Origin: an uncultured Mycoplasmatota bacterium
GTDB taxonomy: Bacteria; Bacillota_I; Bacilli_A; RF39; UBA660
Assembly: GCA_946528555.1 (NCBI GenBank)
Contig: CAMMYS010000009.1
Coordinates: 1-44,765, forward strand
Reading direction: 5' to 3'
Length of the DNA: 44,765 nucleotides
Below, one piece after another: positions 1 through 8,181 of this stretch (position 1 is its first letter; every line of letters begins with the position of its first letter). The notes below the pieces were generated by a model that saw only the letters and a list, made by a program, of their open reading frames with translations, did no database searches and was not told the origin of the DNA. The position numbers were made by a program, and so were the translations under genes.

Positions 1-1
1 A

Positions 2-496
2 AGAAAAATATATATTGATTCAATTAACAAATATATTAAAGGTATTTTTGATAAATATATAAAGAATAAAGGATTATATATTAAATATCTATCAGATTAT
101 GAAATAAATGATAAGGAAAAATTAATAAAAGAATTAAAAAAGAATAGAAAAAAAGAAATTAATATAGGAATGACTGATTTTGGTATTCATAGAGATGATT
201 ATGAATTTATACACAATGAAAATAATGCAAAAGAGTATAGTTCTCAAGGATTACAAAAACTAATAGTATTAGCTATGAAATTATCGGAAGTTCAAATATT
301 TATAAATGATTATGAAATATATCCAATATTATTGTTAGATGATCTATTCAGTGAATTGGATGAAAAAAATAGAAATAATATATTTAAATCATTAGATAGT
401 AATATACAAGTATTTATAACGACAACTGATTTAAAGAATATTAATAAAAATATAATAAAAAAAGCAAAAATATATGATTTAGACAAAGAGGTGTGA
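2..496 (+). CDS. recF: RecF, DNA replication and repair protein (5' truncated)
   Basis: C-terminal part of RecF, the SMC-like ATPase that binds single/double-strand DNA junctions and helps load RecA at gaps. The frame is open from base 2, so the N-terminus and Walker A lie outside the window. Visible are the ABC signature region ([15 protein letters not shown]), the Walker B stretch ([13 protein letters not shown]) and the D-loop/switch region ending in ITTTD. The stop lies one base before the gyrB start, and the gyrB ribosome-binding site is inside the recF end, so the two are co-transcribed. The order recF-gyrB-gyrA is the classic origin-proximal arrangement of Bacillota, which puts dnaA/dnaN and oriC just left of the window (inference). 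Confidence 0.93.
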   Translation, partial: RKIYIDSINKYIKGIFDKYIKNKGLYIKYLSDYEINDKEKLIKELKKNRKKEINIGMTDFGIHRDDYEFIHNENNAKEYSSQGLQKLIVLAMKLSEVQIFINDYEIYPILLLDDLFSELDEKNRNNIFKSLDSNIQVFITTTDLKNINKNIIKKAKIYDLDKEV

Positions 497-497
497 T

Positions 498-2417
498 ATG
501 AATAGTGATTATGGTGTAAATGATATTCAAGTTTTAGAAGGGTTAGAAGCTGTAAGAAAAAGACCAGGTATGTACATAGGTACAACAGATTTAAAAGGAC
601 TTCATCATTTAGTATGGGAAATTGTTGATAACTCAATAGATGAAGCTTTAGCTGGTTACTGCAAAAATATTGAGATTATTATTAATAAAGATAATTCAAT
701 AACAGTTAAAGATGATGGACGTGGAATTCCATGTGAAATTCATCCAAAAACAGGAATTTCTACTGTTGAAACAGTTTATACTGTGCTTCATGCAGGTGGA
801 AAATTTGGTGGAGGAGGATACAAAGTATCTGGTGGACTTCACGGAGTTGGTGCTTCAGTAGTAAATGCATTATCTAAATGGGTTACTGTTACAGTATATA
901 GAGATGGAAAAATTCATGAAGCTAAGTTTGAAAATGGTGGAAAAACAGTTCAAAAATTAACAGTAATTGGTGAATGTGAAAAAGATAGAACAGGTACTAC
1001 AGTTTCATTTAAACCAGATCCAGATATATTTGATTCTGAAATATATGATTATGAAACATTAAAAGTTAGAACCAGAGAATTAGCATTCTTAAATAAAGGT
1101 CTTCAATTAACACTAAGAGATGACAGGGATGAAGAAGATACTCAAGGTGAAAAATTCTTATATGAAGGTGGAATTAGTGAATATGTTAGATTCATTAATC
1201 AAGGAAAAACACCATTACATGATGATATTATTCATCTAACAGGTGAAAAAGATGGAATAATATTCGAAGTAGCAATGCAATATAACAATGGATATAATGA
1301 TAATATTTATTCATTTGTTAATAATATTAATACACATGATGGTGGTACACATGAAGAAGGTGTTAAAAGAGCACTTGTAAGAGTAACAAATAGTTATGCT
1401 AGAAAGAATAAAATATTAAAAGAAAATGATGAAAATTTAACAATTGATGATGTAAAAGAAGGACTTACAATGATAGTATCATGTAAGCATCCAAATCCTC
1501 AATTTGAAGGACAAACTAAAGGAAGATTAGGAAACTCTGAAGTTAAAAATTTAGCAGATAGTGTTTTTGCTGAAGGGTATGAACAATTCTTATTAGAAAA
1601 TCCTGAAGAAGCAAAAATAATAGTTAGTAAATCAATACTTGCAAGAAATGCAAGAATGGCAGCTAAAAAAGCTAGAGAAGCTACAAGAAAAAGTGATTTA
1701 GCAACAACAAACTTCTTTGGAAAATTATCAGATTGTAAAAGTAAAGATCCATCTGTTTCTGAAATATTTATAGTCGAGGGAGATAGTGCCGGAGGATCTG
1801 CTAAAAAAGGTAGAGATTCAATGACTCAAGCTATTCTTCCATTAAGAGGAAAAATCTTAAATGTTGAAAAAGCTAGACAAGATAAAGCTTTAGGAAATGA
1901 AGAAATCAGATCAATAATTACAGCATTTGGTACTGGAATTGGAGAATATTTTGATTTATCAAAACTAAGATATGACAAAATAATAATTATGACCGATGCT
2001 GATGTTGATGGATCTCACATAAGAGTATTATTATTAACATTATTCTATAGATTTTTTAGACCAATAGTTGAAGCTGGACATGTTTATGCAGCTCAACCAC
2101 CGCTATTTAGAATAATGCATGGTAAAACAAGAAAATATGTGTTAAATGAAGAAGAATTAAATGATTATATGAATTCATTACCTGAAAATATTCGTTCTAG
2201 AGCAGAAATAGCCAGAATGAAAGGTTTAGGTGAAATGGATGCAGAAGAATTAAATGAAACAACAATGGATATAAATAAAAGAGTACTTAGAAAAATAACA
2301 GTAGATGATTGTATATCAGCAGATGCTATATTTGAAAAACTTATGGGTGATGAAGTAGAACCAAGAAGAAAATTTATAGAAGAAAATGCTGGATATGTAC
2401 AAAATCTTGACATATAG
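498..2417 (+). CDS. gyrB: DNA gyrase subunit B
   Basis: ATPase subunit of DNA gyrase, which introduces negative supercoils. The 639 residues match the usual length of Gram-positive GyrB. The GHKL ATPase has Glu41 in [15 protein letters not shown] near residue 75 and the [14 protein letters not shown] loop. The Toprim domain carries [14 protein letters not shown] near residue 427 and DADVDGSHI near residue 500, the Mg-binding acidic cluster. The C-terminal gyrase B motif PLFRI is present. The ATG lies one base after recF, with AGAGG seven bases upstream inside recF. It is followed after nine bases by gyrA, so this is one operon. Gyrase rather than topoisomerase IV is indicated by the recF and gyrA neighbours and the GyrA box in the partner. 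Confidence 0.97.
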   Translation: MNSDYGVNDIQVLEGLEAVRKRPGMYIGTTDLKGLHHLVWEIVDNSIDEALAGYCKNIEIIINKDNSITVKDDGRGIPCEIHPKTGISTVETVYTVLHAGGKFGGGGYKVSGGLHGVGASVVNALSKWVTVTVYRDGKIHEAKFENGGKTVQKLTVIGECEKDRTGTTVSFKPDPDIFDSEIYDYETLKVRTRELAFLNKGLQLTLRDDRDEEDTQGEKFLYEGGISEYVRFINQGKTPLHDDIIHLTGEKDGIIFEVAMQYNNGYNDNIYSFVNNINTHDGGTHEEGVKRALVRVTNSYARKNKILKENDENLTIDDVKEGLTMIVSCKHPNPQFEGQTKGRLGNSEVKNLADSVFAEGYEQFLLENPEEAKIIVSKSILARNARMAAKKAREATRKSDLATTNFFGKLSDCKSKDPSVSEIFIVEGDSAGGSAKKGRDSMTQAILPLRGKILNVEKARQDKALGNEEIRSIITAFGTGIGEYFDLSKLRYDKIIIMTDADVDGSHIRVLLLTLFYRFFRPIVEAGHVYAAQPPLFRIMHGKTRKYVLNEEELNDYMNSLPENIRSRAEIARMKGLGEMDAEELNETTMDINKRVLRKITVDDCISADAIFEKLMGDEVEPRRKFIEENAGYVQNLDI

Positions 2418-2426
2418 GAGGTTAAA

Positions 2427-4964
2427 ATGGAAGAAGAAAATATAGATAAAATTGAAAAATCTGAAGAAAATGAAGAAAAATTAGACATAGATAACAATTT
2501 TAGTGGTTATTTTCATGAAAGAGATCGATTAGATCATAATAACATTGTTGATGAAGTAAAAACATCTTTCATGGAATATTCTATGAGTGTTATTGCTTCT
2601 CGTGCACTTCCAGATTTGAGAGATGGTTTAAAACCAGTTCATAGAAGAATATTATGGTCAATGTATGAATCAGGTTATACTCCAGATAAACCACATAGAA
2701 AAAGTGCAAAAACAGTTGGTGAAGTTATGGGTAATTACCACCCACATGGAGACTCATCAATATATGAAGCAATGGTTAGACTTGCACAAGATTTTAACCA
2801 AAGATATATGTTAATAGACGGCCATGGTAACTTTGGTAATATTGAAGGTGATGGCGCTGCAGCAATGCGTTATACTGAATCTAGATTAGCTAAAATATCA
2901 TTAGAATTATTAAGAGATATTAATAAAGATACAGTTGATATGGATGATAACTTTGATGTAACTAGAAAAGAACCAAAAGTTTTACCATCAAGATTTCCAA
3001 ACGTACTAGTTAATGGTTCAATGGGAATTGCTGTAGGTATGGCAACAAATATTCCACCTCATAATTTAGGTGAAGTTATTGATGGTTGTGTTGCTTATAT
3101 TGATAATCCTGATATTGATACAGATGGATTAATGCAATATATTAAAGGTCCAGATTTTCCAACTGGTGGAATTATCTTAGGTAATTCTGGTATAAGAAAA
3201 GCTTATGATACTGGTAGAGGATCAATAACTATTAGAGGTAAAGCAGAAATAGAAGAACATAATGGTCATAATGCAATAATATTTACTGAAGTTCCATATG
3301 GTGTTAATACAATGGAATTAAAAAATAAAGTAGCAGAACTAGTTCATAATAAGATTATTGATGGTATTTCTGATTATCATACTGATTTAAAAGATGGTGT
3401 TAAAATTACTATTACACTTAAGAAAGATGCAAATCCACAAGTAGTATTAAATAATTTATATAAACATACATCTTTCCAAGTAAATTATGGAATTATATTC
3501 TTAATGCTTGATGGATTAACACCTAAAACATTAAGTTTAAAAGAAATAATATCTAAATATATAGATCATCAAAAAGAAGTTATTATTAGAAGAACAAAAT
3601 TTGATCTAATTAAAGATGAAAAAAGAGTTCATATATTAGAAGGATATAAGATTGCTCTTGACAATATAGATGAAGTAGTTAAAATTATTAGAAATGCTGA
3701 AACAGATGAAGAAGCTAAATCAAAATTAATGGAAAAATTTGGTTTAGATCAAATTCAATCTGAAGCAATATTAGAATTAAAACTAAGAAGATTAACTGGA
3801 TTAGAAAGAGATAAAATTGATGCTGAATTAAAAGCTTTATTAGAAGAAATAGAAGAATTAAAATCAATCCTTGCATCTGAACAAAAAGTTCTTGATATTA
3901 TTAAGAAAGAAATGTTGGATATTAAGAATAGATATAGTGACGATAGAAGAACAACCATTGATATGACAGCAATTGATTATATTGAAGATGAAGCATTAAT
4001 ACCACAAGATGAAATAATTGTTACTATTACTAATAAGAATTATATTAAGAGATTACCAAAAGATACTTATAAGACTCAACACAGAGGCGGTGTTGGTATT
4101 AAAGGTATTACTACAACTGATGATGATTACGTAGAACAATTATTATCTTTAAATACACATGATTATATATTATTCTTTACTAATAAAGGTAAAGTATATA
4201 GAATGAAAGGATATAATGTTCCAGAGTATTCAAGAGTTGGAAAAGGACTACCAATAGTTAATTTACTTGCATTAGATAAAGATGAAAAGGTTAATACAAT
4301 GCTTCGTAGTAATCAAGAAGATGCAAATAAATGTTTGATATTTAGTACTAAGAATGGTCTTGTTAAGAGAACATTAATGAAAGAATTCGATAATATTAGA
4401 CAATCTGGTAAGATTGCAATAACACTAAAAGAGAATGATGAATTAATATCTGTTAAAGTAACAGAAGGAGATAGTCAAATATTAATGTGTTCTTCAAATG
4501 GTAGAATGGTAAGATTTAATGAAAATGAAATTAGAATCATGGGAAGAACAGCTTCTGGTGTTAGAGGTATAAACTTAGGAAATGATATATGCGTTGGTGC
4601 AGAAATATCAGAACCAGGTAAGTTATTATTAGTTGTATCAGAAAATGGTTATGGTAAAAAGACACCAATTGAGGAATACAGAGAAACTAAGAGAGGTAGT
4701 AAAGGAGTTAAGACAATTAATATATCTGATAAGACAGGTAAGATTGTTGGATTCAAATCAACTACAAATGATAAAGATCTAATGATAATATCTAACAATG
4801 GTACTATTATTAGAATGGATGTAGCTTCTATTTCTCAAATGGGTAGAGTTACAAAAGGAGTTAAACTAATCAACTTAAAAGAAAATAATATAGTTGCTTC
4901 AATATCTGTTATAGAAAAGGAAGATGAAGAAGAAAATTCTTCTGAAGAGCCTGTTGAAGAATAA
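2427..4964 (+). CDS. gyrA: DNA gyrase subunit A
   Basis: Breakage-reunion subunit of gyrase, 845 residues. The start is set by GGAGG seven bases upstream. The catalytic tyrosine is Tyr149 in AAAMRYTE. The quinolone-resistance region GNYHPHGDSSIYEA keeps Ser110 and Glu114 at the positions of E. coli Ser83 and Asp87, that is, without the common Ser83 or Asp87 resistance exchanges. A GyrA box (QHRGGVG, near residue 551) opens the C-terminal DNA-wrapping beta-pinwheel and separates it from ParC. About 35 acidic residues precede the conserved core and a Glu-rich tail ends the protein, both longer than usual. The first palindrome of the parS/NBS array begins seven bases after the stop; its 34-bp dyad with flanking A and T runs could also act as the operon terminator. 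Confidence 0.96.
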   Translation: MEEENIDKIEKSEENEEKLDIDNNFSGYFHERDRLDHNNIVDEVKTSFMEYSMSVIASRALPDLRDGLKPVHRRILWSMYESGYTPDKPHRKSAKTVGEVMGNYHPHGDSSIYEAMVRLAQDFNQRYMLIDGHGNFGNIEGDGAAAMRYTESRLAKISLELLRDINKDTVDMDDNFDVTRKEPKVLPSRFPNVLVNGSMGIAVGMATNIPPHNLGEVIDGCVAYIDNPDIDTDGLMQYIKGPDFPTGGIILGNSGIRKAYDTGRGSITIRGKAEIEEHNGHNAIIFTEVPYGVNTMELKNKVAELVHNKIIDGISDYHTDLKDGVKITITLKKDANPQVVLNNLYKHTSFQVNYGIIFLMLDGLTPKTLSLKEIISKYIDHQKEVIIRRTKFDLIKDEKRVHILEGYKIALDNIDEVVKIIRNAETDEEAKSKLMEKFGLDQIQSEAILELKLRRLTGLERDKIDAELKALLEEIEELKSILASEQKVLDIIKKEMLDIKNRYSDDRRTTIDMTAIDYIEDEALIPQDEIIVTITNKNYIKRLPKDTYKTQHRGGVGIKGITTTDDDYVEQLLSLNTHDYILFFTNKGKVYRMKGYNVPEYSRVGKGLPIVNLLALDKDEKVNTMLRSNQEDANKCLIFSTKNGLVKRTLMKEFDNIRQSGKIAITLKENDELISVKVTEGDSQILMCSSNGRMVRFNENEIRIMGRTASGVRGINLGNDICVGAEISEPGKLLLVVSENGYGKKTPIEEYRETKRGSKGVKTINISDKTGKIVGFKSTTNDKDLMIISNNGTIIRMDVASISQMGRVTKGVKLINLKENNIVASISVIEKEDEEENSSEEPVEE

Positions 4965-4980
4965 CATTATTAATAAAAAA

Positions 4981-4996
4981 TATTTCCCGGGAAATA
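4981..4996. promoter_or_regulatory. Noc-binding site 1
   Basis: TATTTCCCGGGAAATA, embedded in a perfect 34-bp dyad (4972-5005) with an A-run on the left and a T-run on the right. It sits directly behind the gyrA stop and may double as its terminator. Confidence 0.88.
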
Positions 4997-5030
4997 TTTT
5001 TTATTTTGAATAATAAAGCAAATTTATGAA

Positions 5031-5046
5031 TGTTCCACGTGGAACA
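5031..5046. promoter_or_regulatory. parS site 1 (ParB/Spo0J binding)
   Basis: TGTTCCACGTGGAACA, a fully symmetric parS variant; the dyad extends to 20 bp (5029-5048). Confidence 0.9.
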
Positions 5047-5088
5047 TTATTCAAAAAGTCTGATTATTACTATGATTAATAGTTAAAT

Positions 5089-5104
5089 TATTTCCCGGGA
5101 AATA
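5089..5104. promoter_or_regulatory. Noc-binding site 2
   Basis: TATTTCCCGGGAAATA within a 24-bp perfect dyad (5085-5108). Confidence 0.88.
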
Positions 5105-5149
5105 ATTTTTGGAGCTAAATAATGTGTATTATAGTTAAAAACAAATCAA

Positions 5150-5165
5150 TGTTCCACGTGAAACA
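5150..5165. promoter_or_regulatory. parS site 2 (B. subtilis-type)
   Basis: TGTTCCACGTGAAACA, the one copy with the asymmetric Bacillus parS sequence. Flanks ATCAA and TTGAT continue the dyad to 28 bp (5144-5171) with one mismatched pair. Confidence 0.92.
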
Positions 5166-5221
5166 TTGATTATAATTAAATAAATAATAGTGTATAATCA
5201 TAAGTTAAATTATAAAAAAAA

Positions 5222-5237
5222 TATTTCCCGGGAAATA
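5222..5237. promoter_or_regulatory. Noc-binding site 3
   Basis: TATTTCCCGGGAAATA in a 28-bp perfect dyad (5216-5243) with A-run and T-run flanks as in site 1. Confidence 0.88.
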
Positions 5238-5297
5238 TTTTTTAAAATATTAAATAACCAATTAATACTAATTTGTTTAATAATTATTAACTTCAGA

Positions 5298-5313
5298 TGT
5301 TCCACGTGGAACA
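5298..5313. promoter_or_regulatory. parS site 3
   Basis: TGTTCCACGTGGAACA; symmetry extends only about one base beyond the core. Confidence 0.9.
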
Positions 5314-5365
5314 TTAAAATAATAATTGCATTAGATACATTGAATTCTAGTTTGACTGTTAAAAT

Positions 5366-5381
5366 TATTTCCCGGGAAATA
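5366..5381. promoter_or_regulatory. Noc-binding site 4
   Basis: TATTTCCCGGGAAATA in a perfect 32-bp dyad (5358-5389); the outer arms GTTAAAAT and ATTTTAAC differ from those of the other copies but pair with each other. Confidence 0.88.
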
Positions 5382-5446
5382 ATTTTAACTAATAATTAAT
5401 CAATAAAATCAGAGTTTGAATATAATAAATATAATAGAATATTGAA

Positions 5447-5462
5447 TGTTCCACGTGGAACA
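5447..5462. promoter_or_regulatory. parS site 4
   Basis: TGTTCCACGTGGAACA in a perfect 30-bp dyad (5440-5469) with outer arms TATTGAA and TTCAATA. Confidence 0.9.
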
Positions 5463-5507
5463 TTCAATAAATAACATATATTATACGATTGTAACTATAT
5501 AAAAAAA

Positions 5508-5523
5508 TATTTCCCGGGAAATA
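5508..5523. promoter_or_regulatory. Noc-binding site 5
   Basis: TATTTCCCGGGAAATA; here the symmetry stops at the 16-bp core. Confidence 0.88.
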
Positions 5524-5563
5524 ATTTATATTAAAAAGTACCCAAAATAGGACAATAAATATA

Positions 5564-5579
5564 TGTTCCACGTGGAACA
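5564..5579. promoter_or_regulatory. parS site 5
   Basis: TGTTCCACGTGGAACA; the last element, ending 13 bp before the -35 of the SRP RNA promoter, so ParB loading could affect that promoter (inference). Confidence 0.9.
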
Positions 5580-5592
5580 TTATAAAAATAGT

Positions 5593-5620
5593 TTGATTTT
5601 TATTTAAAAATAGATATAAT
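5593..5620 (+). promoter_or_regulatory. Promoter of the SRP RNA
   Basis: TTGATT, 16-bp spacer, TATAAT. The predicted start (about 5627) coincides with the first base pairs of the SRP RNA helix. Confidence 0.7.
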
Positions 5621-5625
5621 TTATT

Positions 5626-5699
5626 TGTGCAACGAATTATTTTATGAACCAGGTCAGAATCGGAAGATAGCAGCCTTAAATAATTTATTCGTGTGCACA
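5626..5699 (+). ncRNA. ffs: Signal recognition particle RNA, short 4.5S type
   Basis: The conserved domain IV hairpin is present: GGTCAG, a GGAA tetraloop and AGCAGCC (about 5651-5675), the Ffh-binding site. The long helix is closed by TTATTTTA pairing with TAAATAA, CGAA with TTCG, and at the ends TGTGCA with TGCACA, followed by a T-run that terminates it. About 74 nt is much shorter than the roughly 270-nt Bacillus scRNA and has no Alu-type domain, like mycoplasma SRP RNA. In B. subtilis this gene also lies between tadA and dnaX; here tadA follows it. Confidence 0.88.
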
Positions 5700-5705
5700 T
5701 TTTTT
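5694..5705 (+). terminator. Terminator of the SRP RNA
   Basis: The terminal stem of the SRP RNA (TGTGCA/TGCACA) runs straight into a run of six T, forming an intrinsic terminator. It sits just upstream of the tadA ribosome-binding site, so tadA depends on readthrough. Confidence 0.6.
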
Positions 5706-5718
5706 ATTGGAGAATATT

Positions 5719-6132
5719 ATGAATAATAAAATAATAAGAATATTAAATACATTATGTGATAAAGCTAAATTAAATGATGATGTACCAGTTGCATGCGTAA
5801 TAACTTACAATAATAAGATAATAGCTAAAGATTATAATAAAAAGGTTAAAAACAATGATCCATTAGCACATGCTGAAATACTTTGCATAAAAAAAGCAGC
5901 AAAAAAATTAAAGACGAATAATTTAAATGATTGTGAATTATATTGTTCATTATATCCCTGCAATATGTGTAAGGAAGTTATTAAAGAAGTTAGAATAAAA
6001 AAAGTATATTATATATTGGAAAGTGAAAAAGAAAGTAATAGTAAAATAGATTATAAAAAGATGGAGATAAATCCTAGCACATTAGCTGAATTTAGGCTAA
6101 AAATAAAGGACTTTTTTGTTAATAAAAGATAG
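5719..6132 (+). CDS. tadA: tRNA-specific adenosine deaminase TadA (short form)
   Basis: Zinc deaminase converting adenosine to inosine at the wobble position of tRNA-Arg(ACG). The cytidine-deaminase fold signature is complete: His51 and Glu53 in AHAEI, Cys81 and Cys84 in YPCNMC. The ATG at 5719 follows GGAG by six bases; the upstream TTG at 5707 overlaps that Shine-Dalgarno and is unlikely. At 137 residues it is shorter than the usual 150-170, and the conserved FN-rich segment before the C-terminal helix is not recognisable. The position next to SRP RNA and dnaX matches yaaJ of B. subtilis, which supports TadA over a generic cytidine deaminase. ComEB at 24835 shares the fold but is a different family. 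Confidence 0.82.
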   Translation: MNNKIIRILNTLCDKAKLNDDVPVACVITYNNKIIAKDYNKKVKNNDPLAHAEILCIKKAAKKLKTNNLNDCELYCSLYPCNMCKEVIKEVRIKKVYYILESEKESNSKIDYKKMEINPSTLAEFRLKIKDFFVNKR

Positions 6133-6149
6133 TATTAAACTATGTAATT

Positions 6150-6158
6150 TGATATAAT
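6150..6158 (+). promoter_or_regulatory. Extended -10 promoter before dnaX
   Basis: TGA followed by TATAAT, 20 bases before the dnaX ATG; no good -35 is visible. Confidence 0.45.
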
Positions 6159-6177
6159 TATTACAGGAGGAAACGAG

Positions 6178-7872
6178 ATGGCATACATATCATTATACAG
6201 AAAATATAGACCTAGTAACTTTGATGATGTTGTAGGACAAGAAATTGTAGTAAGCATATTAAAAAACAGTATAGTTGAAAACAAAATTGGTCATGCTTAT
6301 ATATTCAGTGGGCCCAGAGGAACAGGTAAAACAAGTATTGCTAAAATATTTGCTAAAGCTGTTAACTGTTTAAATAATAAAAATGGAAACTTATGTGGTG
6401 AATGCGAAGTATGTACTAAGAATCAAAGTGAAGAAATTGATATTGTTGAAATAGATGCTGCCAGTAATAATGGCGTAGATGAAATAAGAGAAATAAGAAA
6501 TAATACAAAGTTACTACCAATACAATATAAATATAAAGTATATATTATAGATGAAGTTCATATGTTATCTCAAAGTGCTTTTAACGCATTACTTAAAACA
6601 TTAGAAGAACCTCCAAGTCATGTTATATTTATATTAGCGACAACAGAATTTAATAAGATTCCTGTGACTGTAGTATCTAGATGTCAAAAATTTGATTTTA
6701 AAAAGATTAAAACATCTGATATTGTTAAAAGAATTAAATACATTTTAGAAATAGAAAAAAGAGAACTAGATGATGAAATAATTGAGTTTATAGCAAAACT
6801 TAGTAATGGTGGCTTAAGAGATGCAATAAATTTACTTGATCAGGTACTATCATTAAATAAAGAAAAAATAACTTTAGATGATGTTTATGAAATTACAGGA
6901 TATATTAAAAATGATGATATATTTAATTTATTAAAACAAATGTTTGCCAATAATATGAGTGAAACGTTTAATTTACTAGAACAATACTCACAGACAGAGA
7001 AGAATTACATGTATTTATGTAATAAAATGATTGATATATTAAAGGATATAATTATATATAATAATTCAAATAACTACTTTTTAGCTAGTTACGAAAAAGA
7101 ATTAAAAGAATTCGCAAGGATTGATGTATCTAAAATATTTAAATGTACAGAATATTTACTAGATTTAAGGAATGAACTTAAAAGAAGTAATGATCAAAGG
7201 ATACTTGTAGAAGTATACTTTCTTAAGATTTTATTATTATTTAGTGATAAAAATGGAGAAAAAGTTATTATAAATGAAACTCCAATCGAATCAAAAAAGG
7301 AAGAAATAAAAGAAACATCAACAAAACCATTAAAAGAAGAAGTAAAAATTGAAAAAACCCCTGAAATTAAGGAAGCAAAAGAACAAAAAGAAGTAAAAAT
7401 TATAGAGGCAGATGTTGATGAAAATTTAGAAAAAATAAGAATAAATAATGCATTTTATGGTGCTAATAAAGAATTAAAGAACGAATTTATTGATAAATTT
7501 GATGAAGTAAACGACTATATATCTAATAAAGAATATACTTCAATAGCAAATTTATTATTAAAATCTAAGCCAGAAGTAGTATCTGATAAGAATGTTATAT
7601 TTAGATTAAAGAAAGACATTGATAAGAATTTATTTAATATTAACCTAGAAGAAGTACAAAAACTTCTTAAATTAATATATAAGAAGAAGTATGCAGTCAT
7701 AGCAATATCAGACGATGATTGGAAAATTCTTAAAGAAGAGTATATCAATAATGTTAAAAATAATATAAAATATGAATATATTGAAGAAAATGTGAAGAAA
7801 AAAGAGAAAAAGAGTGTATTGCAAGACAATATAGAAGATATATTTGGAGATGAGTACACTAATGAGGAATGA
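6178..7872 (+). CDS. dnaX: DNA polymerase III subunits gamma/tau
   Basis: Clamp-loader ATPase and polymerase organiser, 564 residues. Domain I has Walker A GPRGTGKT (45-52), a zinc module with Cys64, Cys73, Cys76 and Cys79, Walker B DEVH (125-128) and the SRC arginine finger at Arg168. The AAA+ lid and collar follow, then a Lys/Glu-rich linker at about 365-410 and a C-terminal tau domain. A strong ribosome-binding site (AGGAGG) lies eight bases before the ATG. The ebfC and recR genes follow closely, the conserved dnaX-ebfC-recR operon. No poly-A slippery site like that of E. coli dnaX was identified. Confidence 0.95.
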   Translation: MAYISLYRKYRPSNFDDVVGQEIVVSILKNSIVENKIGHAYIFSGPRGTGKTSIAKIFAKAVNCLNNKNGNLCGECEVCTKNQSEEIDIVEIDAASNNGVDEIREIRNNTKLLPIQYKYKVYIIDEVHMLSQSAFNALLKTLEEPPSHVIFILATTEFNKIPVTVVSRCQKFDFKKIKTSDIVKRIKYILEIEKRELDDEIIEFIAKLSNGGLRDAINLLDQVLSLNKEKITLDDVYEITGYIKNDDIFNLLKQMFANNMSETFNLLEQYSQTEKNYMYLCNKMIDILKDIIIYNNSNNYFLASYEKELKEFARIDVSKIFKCTEYLLDLRNELKRSNDQRILVEVYFLKILLLFSDKNGEKVIINETPIESKKEEIKETSTKPLKEEVKIEKTPEIKEAKEQKEVKIIEADVDENLEKIRINNAFYGANKELKNEFIDKFDEVNDYISNKEYTSIANLLLKSKPEVVSDKNVIFRLKKDIDKNLFNINLEEVQKLLKLIYKKKYAVIAISDDDWKILKEEYINNVKNNIKYEYIEENVKKKEKKSVLQDNIEDIFGDEYTNEE

Positions 7873-7885
7873 GAGGTAATTAATT

Positions 7886-8179
7886 ATGAATATGCAAGCA
7901 ATGATGCAACAAGCAAAAAAACTTCAAGCAGAACTTGAAAAAACAACAAAGGCAATCGATGAAAAAACATTTAATTATGAAAATGAAAATGTATTAGTTG
8001 AATGTTTAGGTAGCAATAAGGTTACAAAAATTGAAATTAAGAATGAAGATCTATTAGAAGACGAAGAAATGTTAGGAGATATATTATTAGTTGCTATTAA
8101 TAATGTATTAGATCAAATAAAGGATGAAAAAGAAAAGAAACTAGGTAGATTAACAGGTGGATTAGGAGGATTATTTTAA
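7886..8179 (+). CDS. ebfC: YbaB/EbfC nucleoid-associated protein
   Basis: Small DNA-binding protein of 97 residues, length and fold of the YbaB/EbfC family, which acts as a dimer on DNA. N-terminal helix rich in Met/Gln (MNMQAMMQQAKKLQAELEK), central strands, and the family-typical Gly-rich end GRLTGGLGGLF. It lies between dnaX and recR as in most Bacillota (yaaK in B. subtilis). The start is set by GAGAGGT nine bases upstream overlapping the dnaX stop. Its role is believed to be in chromosome organisation or recombination repair together with RecR; this is family knowledge. Confidence 0.93.
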   Translation: MNMQAMMQQAKKLQAELEKTTKAIDEKTFNYENENVLVECLGSNKVTKIEIKNEDLLEDEEMLGDILLVAINNVLDQIKDEKEKKLGRLTGGLGGLF

Positions 8180-8181
8180 TA

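Larger units (their letters stand above)
4972..5579. repeat. Alternating array of five Noc-binding sites and five parS sites
   Basis: The gene-free stretch after gyrA holds ten palindromes in strict alternation: NBS-parS repeated five times. All five NBS copies are the 16-mer TATTTCCCGGGAAATA. Four parS copies are TGTTCCACGTGGAACA and one (second) is TGTTCCACGTGAAACA. Centre-to-centre distances are about 50, 58, 61, 72, 76, 68, 81, 61 and 56 bp. Known: these 16-mers are the consensus targets of Noc (nucleoid occlusion) and ParB/Spo0J (chromosome segregation) in Bacillota. Inferred: ParB and Noc, both CTP-dependent clamps, load side by side here near oriC. The intervening sequence is AT-rich, differs between copies and has no credible ORF. 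Confidence 0.93.

Noticed and set aside
2727..2780. Quinolone-resistance alleles in gyrA
   Set aside because: Ser110 and Glu114 are the residues commonly found in susceptible Gram-positive bacteria.
4972..5579. CRISPR-like repeat array
   Set aside because: Two different perfect palindromes alternate, spacing varies and no cas genes are nearby; the motifs match parS and NBS exactly.
5190..5700. Short ORFs at 5190-5399 (+) and 5464-5700 (-) across the site array and SRP RNA
   Set aside because: They are read through palindromes and a structural RNA, have no ribosome-binding site and encode low-complexity residues.
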